DNA of 64,000 nt from Catenovulum sediminis (GTDB lineage: Bacteria; Pseudomonadota; Gammaproteobacteria; Enterobacterales; Alteromonadaceae). Below, piece by piece: positions 57,401 to 64,000 of the stretch. Under the pieces are notes generated by a model. The model saw only the letters and a program-made list of their open reading frames with translations, did not search any database and had not been told where the DNA came from. Position numbers and translations under genes: made by a program. The stretch covers positions 2,108,001 to 2,172,000 of the forward strand of contig NZ_CP041660.1 of NCBI RefSeq assembly GCF_007289895.1. The letters are read 5' to 3'. The first letter of the stretch is position 1. Every line of letters starts with the position of its first letter.

Positions 57401-58585
57401 GTGGCTAAAGCAAAATTTGAACGTACTAAACCGCATGTTAACGTTGGTACAATCGGACACGTTGACCATGGTAAAACAACTCTAACTGCAGCAATCTCTA
57501 CTGTATTGTCAAAAACATATGGTGGTGATGCTAAAGACTTCGCTTCAATCGATAACGCTCCAGAAGAGCGCGAGCGTGGTATCACAATTAATACTTCTCA
57601 CGTAGAGTATGATACACCAACTCGTCACTACGCACACGTAGACTGTCCTGGACACGCGGATTATGTTAAAAACATGATCACGGGTGCTGCACAGATGGAC
57701 GGCGCGATCTTAGTAGTAAGTGCTGCTGATGGCCCAATGCCACAGACTCGTGAGCACATCTTGTTATCACGTCAGGTTGGTGTACCTTACATCATCGTAT
57801 TCATGAACAAGTGTGACATGGTTGATGACGAAGAGTTGTTAGAATTAGTAGAAATGGAAGTTCGTGAACTTCTTTCTGAATATGACTTCCCGGGTGATGA
57901 CTTACCATTGATCCAAGGTTCTGCATTAAAAGCATTACAAGGTGAAGCGGATTGGGAAGCTAAAATCATCGAATTAGGTGAAGCTTTAGATACATATATC
58001 CCAGAGCCAGAGCGTGATATCGATAAGCCTTTCTTGATGCCTGTAGAAGACGTATTCTCAATCTCAGGTCGTGGTACAGTTGTAACTGGCCGTGTTGAGT
58101 CTGGTATCATCAACGTAGGTGATGAAATCGAAATCGTTGGTATCCGTGATACTCAAAAAACAACTTGTACCGGTGTAGAAATGTTCCGTAAGTTGTTAGA
58201 CGAAGGTCGTGCAGGTGAGAACATCGGTGCATTATTACGTGGTACTAAGCGTGACGACGTTGAGCGTGGTCAAGTATTATGTAAGCCTGGTTCAATCACT
58301 CCTCACACTAAGTTCGAATCAGAAGTTTATGTATTGTCAAAAGAAGAAGGTGGTCGTCATACTCCATTCTTCAAAGGCTACCGTCCACAGTTCTATTTCC
58401 GTACTACTGACGTAACTGGTTCAATTGAGTTACCAGAAGGCGTAGAAATGGTAATGCCTGGTGATAACATCAAAATGGCAGTAGAATTGATCTCTCCAAT
58501 CGCGATGGACGAAGGTTTACGCTTCGCTATCCGTGAAGGTGGTCGTACTGTTGGTGCTGGTGTTGTAGCTAAAATCGTAGAATAA
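57401..58585 (+). CDS. tuf: Elongation factor Tu, copy 2
   Basis: Second EF-Tu gene in the tufA position at the end of the str operon, 394 residues, GTG start. It differs from copy 1 by five residues (for example GIRDTQ in place of [14 protein letters not shown] in place of [14 protein letters not shown] in place of KMSVEL, and the final VE in place of IR). A hairpin with a TTCG loop (57361-57376) lies between fusA and this gene and is not a terminator. Confidence 0.98.
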   Translation: MAKAKFERTKPHVNVGTIGHVDHGKTTLTAAISTVLSKTYGGDAKDFASIDNAPEERERGITINTSHVEYDTPTRHYAHVDCPGHADYVKNMITGAAQMDGAILVVSAADGPMPQTREHILLSRQVGVPYIIVFMNKCDMVDDEELLELVEMEVRELLSEYDFPGDDLPLIQGSALKALQGEADWEAKIIELGEALDTYIPEPERDIDKPFLMPVEDVFSISGRGTVVTGRVESGIINVGDEIEIVGIRDTQKTTCTGVEMFRKLLDEGRAGENIGALLRGTKRDDVERGQVLCKPGSITPHTKFESEVYVLSKEEGGRHTPFFKGYRPQFYFRTTDVTGSIELPEGVEMVMPGDNIKMAVELISPIAMDEGLRFAIREGGRTVGAGVVAKIVE

Positions 58586-58603
58586 TTTTTATTCTGTTGA
58601 TTT

Positions 58604-58631
58604 AAAAAAGGCGCCAATTGGCGCCTTTTTT
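58604..58631 (+). terminator. Terminator of the str operon
   Basis: Symmetric AAAAAAGGCGCC-AATT-GGCGCCTTTTTT, 18 bp after tuf copy 2. A strong intrinsic terminator that could act in both directions. Confidence 0.92.
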
Positions 58632-58688
58632 GTTTGTACCTGCTGTTGTGGTAAGGCTTATATATCTAATCAAAATGCGAGTTTGTTC

Positions 58689-61022
58689 ATGCTAAAAAAG
58701 TCTGCAAAATTGTCATGGCCTGAAAGAGTTGCCAAAATAGTTAATCGATTTGGAACGCTCAGAGTGAGTCTGTTTTTTTTAACCATGGCTTTGTGTTTAA
58801 CCATGCTCGAAGTGACAGTTTTGAATTATGCTTTATATGGGCAAATAGAAATTCGCGATTATGTAGATCCTGTGCTGTTAACTTTGCTAACCATGCCATG
58901 GGTATTGTATTTTATTTCAGAGTTAATACGGCGTTTAGAGCGTTCCAGAGAGCATTTAACACAGGTCATCGAACAACTCGAAGCGTTACGTAAACAAGAT
59001 AAAGCGTCAGCTCTTAATTTACGCCACAATATTCAACAGCTGAATTACGAAATTGAAGAAAGAAAACGCGCAGAGCTGCAACGTGAAGAAGCCATTCGAT
59101 TATTAAAACAACAAATTGAAGAACGGCAAAAAACGCAGCAACACCTGTATGAACAGTCAATTTTGCTTCGTTCTTGTTTTGATTGTTCGCCGGATATTAT
59201 TTATTACCGCGATGAAAATGGACGGTTTTCAGGTTGTAACCGCTCCTTTGAAGAGCTAACGGGTAAGACTGAAAAAGAAATGGTCGGTCTAACCCCATGG
59301 GAAGTGTATTCAGAAGAAGTCGCTGAAAAGGTGGTGGCATCTGATAGGGAAGTACTTGCAACGAATGCCAGTTTGTCTTACGACATGTGGTTAACTTATC
59401 CGGACGGTAGTAAAAAGCTATTCCTGATTAAAAAAGTGCCGTTTTTTAATAATGAAGGTAAACGTATTGGTTTGCTAGGCTTTGGCCGTGACATTATGGA
59501 AAAACAAAAAGCACAGGAAGCACTAGAAAAAGCAAGTCGTGATAAAACCGCGTTCATATCGACCATTAGTCATGAATTACGTACGCCATTAAACGGTATT
59601 GTTGGTATCAGTCGAATACTGAAAGATTCTAAATTGAGTAAAGAGCAACATAACCACGTTAACACGATATTTGCCTGCGCCGTAACCTTAGGTAATATTT
59701 TCAACGACATCATTGATTTAGATAAAATTGAACGTAAGAAATTAAGTATTAATTATGAACCTGTTGAGCTTTCTGGTTTTGTTTTTGAGTTAAACAGTGT
59801 TGCAAGTTTGATGGCAGAACAGAAAAATCTACATTTTGATTTCTACTCAAATGTACCAGAGCAAACTTGGGTGCAAGCTGATCCGACCCGGCTGCGTCAA
59901 GTACTATGGAATTTATTGGCAAACGCCGTTAAGTTTACTCTAAACGGTGATGTGCAGTTTAATGTTGAGTGTCACATTCGTAATACCTTTGCTTGGATAG
60001 ACTTTGAAATTATTGATAGTGGTATCGGTATACCAGAGGCGGAGCTCGAAAATATCTTTACTATGTATTATCAGGTTGACCGTGAAGAAGTTAGGGCAGG
60101 CACAGGTACCGGGATTGGTTTAGCCATCTCTAAAATCTTGATAGATTCGATGGGTGGACAAATTGAAGTACACAGTGAGATTAATGAGGGCAGTACCTTT
60201 TCTGTCTCGCTTAAATTGGATTTAGTGGAAGCTCCGGAAGATACAGAGGCGCAGGTCATCGACGGCTTGTCTATACTACTGGTTGAAGATGTCGAGTTAA
60301 ATATTGTTGTGGCCAATTCAATTTTGAAAAAGTTGGGTCATAGTGTTGTGGTTGCTAAAACCGGCCAACAAGCAATAGATGCCTTTTCGGTTGGCAAATT
60401 TGATGTAGTCTTGTTAGATATTCAACTACCTGATATGACGGGGTTTGACGTATTAGCGCATTGGCAAGAAAATGGTGTTGTTTTACCACCTGTCGTCGCA
60501 TTAACCGCAAATGTTATTAAAACCCGAGAAGACTACCTTAACAAAGGCATGGCTGATGTCATCTCTAAACCAATTAAAATGGAAAACGTCCATAAAGTTT
60601 TCAACCGATTATTTGCCCAAGATGAAGTACAAGCTACATTACCCGCCGTCGATGAGAAAATTCAATCTGACGCAGATTTTTCAATCTTGGATGTAGATTT
60701 TTTAGAGCAAATGCTGGATACCATAGGTTACGACCAGTTAGAGCAGAACTTAGAGTTATTTGAAAAACTCATTTCAGAGTACATGGAAATTCTCGATAGT
60801 AATTTATGTGCCAAGGATCAGGATGAAATAGGCAAGCAAGCGCACAAAATAAAAGGTGCGGCTGCGTCTATGGGGTTACAGCATATTCAGAAAATTGCCA
60901 ATCAAATTCAGTTAACGGATACACCAGCCTGGTGGGAAAACTTAGATGACAGAGTAGAGCAGCTTAAACATGCCTGTGAACATGATTTACAGGTACTAAA
61001 GGATTGGATGAACACTCTGTAA
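58689..61022 (+). CDS. arcB: Aerobic respiration control sensor kinase ArcB
   Basis: Tripartite hybrid kinase that senses quinone redox state and phosphorylates ArcA. It is 777 residues, close to E. coli ArcB (778). Order: two membrane helices (about residues 22-45 and 57-77), a coiled coil, PAS (about 150-270), HisKA (FISTISHELRTPLNGIVG), HATPase (NLLANAVKFT, GTGIGLAISK), a receiver (VVLLDIQLPDMTG) and Hpt (AHKIKGAAASMG). ATG 58689 is preferred over the TTG two codons upstream. Its partner arcA lies just downstream, convergent. Confidence 0.95.
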   Translation: MLKKSAKLSWPERVAKIVNRFGTLRVSLFFLTMALCLTMLEVTVLNYALYGQIEIRDYVDPVLLTLLTMPWVLYFISELIRRLERSREHLTQVIEQLEALRKQDKASALNLRHNIQQLNYEIEERKRAELQREEAIRLLKQQIEERQKTQQHLYEQSILLRSCFDCSPDIIYYRDENGRFSGCNRSFEELTGKTEKEMVGLTPWEVYSEEVAEKVVASDREVLATNASLSYDMWLTYPDGSKKLFLIKKVPFFNNEGKRIGLLGFGRDIMEKQKAQEALEKASRDKTAFISTISHELRTPLNGIVGISRILKDSKLSKEQHNHVNTIFACAVTLGNIFNDIIDLDKIERKKLSINYEPVELSGFVFELNSVASLMAEQKNLHFDFYSNVPEQTWVQADPTRLRQVLWNLLANAVKFTLNGDVQFNVECHIRNTFAWIDFEIIDSGIGIPEAELENIFTMYYQVDREEVRAGTGTGIGLAISKILIDSMGGQIEVHSEINEGSTFSVSLKLDLVEAPEDTEAQVIDGLSILLVEDVELNIVVANSILKKLGHSVVVAKTGQQAIDAFSVGKFDVVLLDIQLPDMTGFDVLAHWQENGVVLPPVVALTANVIKTREDYLNKGMADVISKPIKMENVHKVFNRLFAQDEVQATLPAVDEKIQSDADFSILDVDFLEQMLDTIGYDQLEQNLELFEKLISEYMEILDSNLCAKDQDEIGKQAHKIKGAAASMGLQHIQKIANQIQLTDTPAWWENLDDRVEQLKHACEHDLQVLKDWMNTL

Positions 61023-61114
61023 CGTTGTAACGACGATAATTTAGTTTGGGCTGAATGAGCCAAGCAAGGTGAGCTGCAGGAATTTTAACAAGATAAGCGT
61101 TAGAAAAGGCATAT

Positions 61115-61138
61115 AAAAAGCAGCATTAGCTGCTTTTT
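61115..61138. terminator. Bidirectional terminator between arcB and arcA
   Basis: AAAAAGCAGC-ATTA-GCTGCTTTTT, a symmetric stem with A and T runs, lying between the convergent arcB and arcA genes. Confidence 0.88.
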
Positions 61139-61166
61139 ATATTGTAACCCTAACTAAAAAGCAATT

Positions 61167-61877
61167 TTAAGCTTCAACTTCTCCGCAGAAGCGATACCCT
61201 TCACCATGAATGGTAGATATAATTTCTGGCGTATCAGGTGTGCCTTCAAAGTGTTTACGTAGACGTCTGATAGTTACATCTACCGTTCTGTCGTTTGGCT
61301 TTAACTCGCGGCCTGTCATTTCTTTGATAAGCTGCTCCCGCGTTAAAATCTTACCCGGATTGTCTAATAGTAACTTAAGCGCGCGATATTCACTTTTTGG
61401 CAAGCGTATGCTTTCTTCTGTCGGTGAAATAAGTGAGCGACTGTCGCAATCTAACACCCAACCATTGAAGCGATACTCAGTTACTGCTTCAACTGATTCT
61501 GTTGGGGCAACTTTTGTTCGATTCATTAAGTTGCGCGCTCGAATGGTGAGTTCTCGCGGGTTAAATGGTTTTACTAAATAATCATCAGCACCGATTTCTA
61601 AACCTAAAATGCGGTCAACATCATTGTCACGACCCGTTAAGAAAATTAGACCCATGTTTTTATTTTCACGCAATTCGCGCGCTAACATTAAACCATTTTT
61701 ACCGGGCAGATTAATGTCCATGACGACTAGGTTTATCTCGCTGGATTTCAAAATATCATGCATTTCTTCACCGTTTTCAGCGGCGAAAACATTGTAACCT
61801 TCAGCTTCGAACAAACTAACGAGTGTGTTACGAGTGACGGCTTCATCTTCAACTATTAATATATTATGTGTTTGCAT
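61167..61877 (-). CDS. arcA: Aerobic respiration control response regulator ArcA
   Basis: OmpR-type regulator that under low oxygen represses respiratory genes and activates fermentative ones. The 236-residue protein is very similar to E. coli Arc[17 protein letters not shown], phosphoacceptor Asp in [34 protein letters not shown], and the winged helix with [20 protein letters not shown] and [13 protein letters not shown]. Convergent with arcB, and on the same strand 120 bp downstream of another sensor kinase gene. Confidence 0.98.
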   Translation of the reverse strand: MQTHNILIVEDEAVTRNTLVSLFEAEGYNVFAAENGEEMHDILKSSEINLVVMDINLPGKNGLMLARELRENKNMGLIFLTGRDNDVDRILGLEIGADDYLVKPFNPRELTIRARNLMNRTKVAPTESVEAVTEYRFNGWVLDCDSRSLISPTEESIRLPKSEYRALKLLLDNPGKILTREQLIKEMTGRELKPNDRTVDVTIRRLRKHFEGTPDTPEIISTIHGEGYRFCGEVEA

Positions 61878-61997
61878 TGGCGTTAGGATTCTTCTGTTAA
61901 AGTAAATTTAGAGAATGAATATAAAGTTTTTTATTTCATTTGATTATAGTTACTCGCTTCGCAACACTCAATCCAAAACTGTGCTTTTATTGCGCTA

Positions 61998-63641
61998 TTA
62001 CGTGATTTTTTTAACATTTACCGGTATTTTTATGTTAAAGGTGACGCCATCACCTTCTTGACTGTCAACTGTTATCGAACCACCGAACGCCTGAGTCACT
62101 AAATTATATACTAGGTGTAAGCCTAAACCGCTGCCTCCTTCGCCCCGTTTTGTTGTTACAAAGGGGTCAAATATGCGCTTTTTCAGTTCTTCACTGACGC
62201 CAACACCGTCGTCTTTGAAGACAATGTGCAGATTGTTATCTTCTGCACTCAGGTTTATGTAAATATTACCGACAACGTCAGACTTGAAAGCATGGATCAA
62301 GGCGTTCATTATCAAGTTAATCAGTATTTGATTTAACGGGCCCGGTTTGCTTTCTATCACTAAGTGTTCATCACAGTCGACATGAATTTGATGTGGAGTC
62401 GATTTAATTTTGGGGCGCAGGGATAAGAGGACATCTTGTAAAAAGCCTTGCACATTAAACTCTCGTGTATTCTCGTTACTTTGATCGACCGCTACTTGTT
62501 TAAAACTACAGATGAGATCCGCTGCTCGATTTAAGTTTCGGTAAATAATGTTCAGGTTTTCTTCACCTTCATTTAAAAAACGCTCTAATTGTCCGGCTGT
62601 GAGTTTTTTATTATTTAACGCCCCCTTGATATCATGTAGTCTATCCAGCATTAAAGTAGAGGCGGTTACGCCTAAACCAATAGGTGTATTTACTTCATGC
62701 GCGATGCCAGCCACCATGTCACCGAGAGAAGCCATTTTTTCATTTTCAACCAGTTGATTTTGGTAACGGTGTAAGGTTTCTAAAGCCGATAACAATTCTT
62801 GATTAGCATCTTTTAACGCATCTGTTCTTTGACCTACTTTATCTTCTAAGTTGAGGTTGAGCTTGCGTATCTCTTTTTCCGCAGCCGCTTGTTTGTCTAG
62901 ATAAGCTTGAAACCTATCTAGCATGGTGTTAAATGACTGACTTAAACCATCCAGTTCTATCAGACTTTGGCGCGGTGCTCGTACTGTATAATCTTTGTCT
63001 TTAGAGGCGTATTTAAATAGGTTTACCAGTTTGCCTATCGGGACTGTTATTTTTTGTTGCAGTTTTAGGGCAATGATAGAAGCTACACACATAGTGATCA
63101 AAAAGACCGTTATTTTAAGGTATAAGCTATTTTTGAATTGTTCGATTTGTTTGCTCAATGAGTATCTAACATAGATATAGCCGAGCAATCGCTCCTCAAA
63201 CCGGATTTCACGAATAATCTCTAGATGGCGTTCGCTAAAATTTGGTTCAGTGAAGCTTTGTAATACGTCTAATTTATTGGGTACAGGAGGGGTGTTGTCT
63301 TTGTTGTAACTGGCAAAAAACTCATTGTTTTTTGTCGTTAGATCATGCTGATAGATGTGAATATTTTCTATATTCTTAATTAAACTTAGGTTCCTCAGTC
63401 TTGCGCTTTCTGCACTGGGATCACTGAATAATAAGTTGCTGGTTGCACTAAAACCGATTATGTCTGTATAGGCTGTTGATTCGGAAGCCAATAAGCTACG
63501 TTGTTGCTTGTATTCAAAGTATGCATTGGAAACAAAGGCAATAATTAACGCAACAGCTGAGATAACAAGTACCATAGAAACGATATTTGTTTTGATTGAC
63601 GATAATGATTGTGGACTACTATTAGAAGTATTGTCTGTCAT
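61998..63641 (-). CDS. Sensor histidine kinase with HAMP domain
   Basis: A 547-residue membrane kinase. It has a membrane helix (about residues 18-40), a periplasmic sensor part (about 41-165), a second helix (about 172-192), HAMP (about 193-250), a coiled coil (KEIRKLNLNLEDKVGQRTDA), HisKA with GIAHEVNTPIGLG, and a HATPase with NLIMNALIHAF, DDGVGVSEE and GEGGSGLGLHLVYNL. There is no receiver domain. Signal unknown. The nearest response regulator gene is arcA, just downstream on the same strand, but ArcB is the known partner of ArcA, so pairing is open. Confidence 0.88.
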   Translation of the reverse strand: MTDNTSNSSPQSLSSIKTNIVSMVLVISAVALIIAFVSNAYFEYKQQRSLLASESTAYTDIIGFSATSNLLFSDPSAESARLRNLSLIKNIENIHIYQHDLTTKNNEFFASYNKDNTPPVPNKLDVLQSFTEPNFSERHLEIIREIRFEERLLGYIYVRYSLSKQIEQFKNSLYLKITVFLITMCVASIIALKLQQKITVPIGKLVNLFKYASKDKDYTVRAPRQSLIELDGLSQSFNTMLDRFQAYLDKQAAAEKEIRKLNLNLEDKVGQRTDALKDANQELLSALETLHRYQNQLVENEKMASLGDMVAGIAHEVNTPIGLGVTASTLMLDRLHDIKGALNNKKLTAGQLERFLNEGEENLNIIYRNLNRAADLICSFKQVAVDQSNENTREFNVQGFLQDVLLSLRPKIKSTPHQIHVDCDEHLVIESKPGPLNQILINLIMNALIHAFKSDVVGNIYINLSAEDNNLHIVFKDDGVGVSEELKKRIFDPFVTTKRGEGGSGLGLHLVYNLVTQAFGGSITVDSQEGDGVTFNIKIPVNVKKIT

Positions 63642-63816
63642 TAAGTTTGCTATTACACCTGATTGAAAAGAGTTTACAAAGATTAGTGTATGTAGAAAGT
63701 TTGAAATTCACAAGGTTATCCATTTACGAAAAGATATTGGTAATTTTCATATTTGATTCATATAAAAAAATATACAATATATCGTTGATTGGTATTGTAT
63801 GCTGGGGGCATCGTTA

Positions 63817-64000
63817 ATGCAGATAAATCCACTTTGGGACTTGTACCAAAATGTCGTCTTTGAATTAGAACAACCCCTTGGCGAACAATTAGATTTTGCA
63901 ATTGTCACCGCGTTTAATCCAAGAGGTTTGAATCTAACTTTAGGCCATAATCAGACGTTAGACAGAGCTTTGTTGGCTGATATTGAAAAATTAGGTGTGC
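63817..64000 (+). CDS. DUF3293-like protein (5' part)
   Basis: The first 61 codons of a gene that runs off the window. The segment LDFAIVTAFNPRGLNLTLGH followed by NQTLDRALLADIEKLGV resembles the start of DUF3293 proteins (function unknown), which have an AWNP-like motif and a following N-x-x-x-x-x-x-L pattern. ATG 63817 lies about 10 bases after GGGGG; an in-frame ATG at 63799 is also possible. Divergent from the sensor kinase gene across a short A+T-rich gap. Confidence 0.65.
   Translation, partial: MQINPLWDLYQNVVFELEQPLGEQLDFAIVTAFNPRGLNLTLGHNQTLDRALLADIEKLGV

Overview
The window is a stretch of chromosome from a marine-type gammaproteobacterium, most likely of the order Alteromonadales. 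The signs are an A+T-rich genome with conserved gammaproteobacterial gene orders: a gspF-to-gspN type II secretion operon; dusB-fis; murB-birA followed by tRNA-Thr/Tyr/Gly/Thr-tuf-tRNA-Trp-secE-nusG-rplKAJL-rpoBC; and rpsL-rpsG-fusA-tuf. ArcA, ArcB and Fis are close to the enterobacterial forms. No species name can be given from sequence reading alone.

Layout. 1-6.2 kb: the type II secretion operon (gspF cut by the window edge) and a small lipoprotein gene. 6.2-6.4 kb: a strongly structured candidate small RNA on the minus strand. 6.5-12.2 kb: hrpB, mrcB and an MscS-type channel. 12.4-16.8 kb: a three-gene signalling operon led by a histidine kinase whose membrane domain matches plant and cyanobacterial ethylene receptors, followed by a response regulator and a REC-PAS-GGDEF diguanylate cyclase. 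16.9-23.1 kb: rsuA, purD, a secreted methyltransferase-like gene, purH, fis and dusB. 23.4-26.7 kb: a lipoprotein, an oxidoreductase and a LysR regulator. 26.7-30.3 kb: a decayed accessory patch with a 5'-truncated RHS tip gene, an ankyrin-type candidate immunity gene, duplicated RHS debris, an IS3 transposase remnant and a higBA toxin-antitoxin pair. 30.4-35.4 kb: a hybrid kinase, a second REC-GGDEF cyclase and a BLUF blue-light sensor. 35.4-37.5 kb: a small membrane protein, a DUF3859 protein and a Csx16-like/two-TM/CARF-like fusion protein. 37.5-58.6 kb: murB, birA, coaX and the large translation and transcription cluster. 58.7-64 kb: arcB, arcA, another sensor kinase and the start of a DUF3293 gene.

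How the parts work together. The 37.5-58.6 kb block is core growth machinery. Several of its predicted promoters have good -35/-10 boxes and G+C-rich start regions, as expected for growth-rate and stringent control. The accessory and sensory genes point to a lifestyle of surface or particle association: protein secretion, two c-di-GMP synthesis modules coupled to environmental sensors (a possible ethylene-type copper receptor and a BLUF flavin photoreceptor), and ArcA/ArcB redox control.

Most interesting points: the Csx16-like/TM/CARF-like protein, with no CRISPR array or cas operon seen in the window; the ethylene-receptor-like kinase operon, with all seven ligand-critical residues kept; the candidate small RNA upstream of hrpB; and a one-base break in fusA at a run of four G. 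fusA is normally essential, so the break is either an assembly error or a real frameshift.
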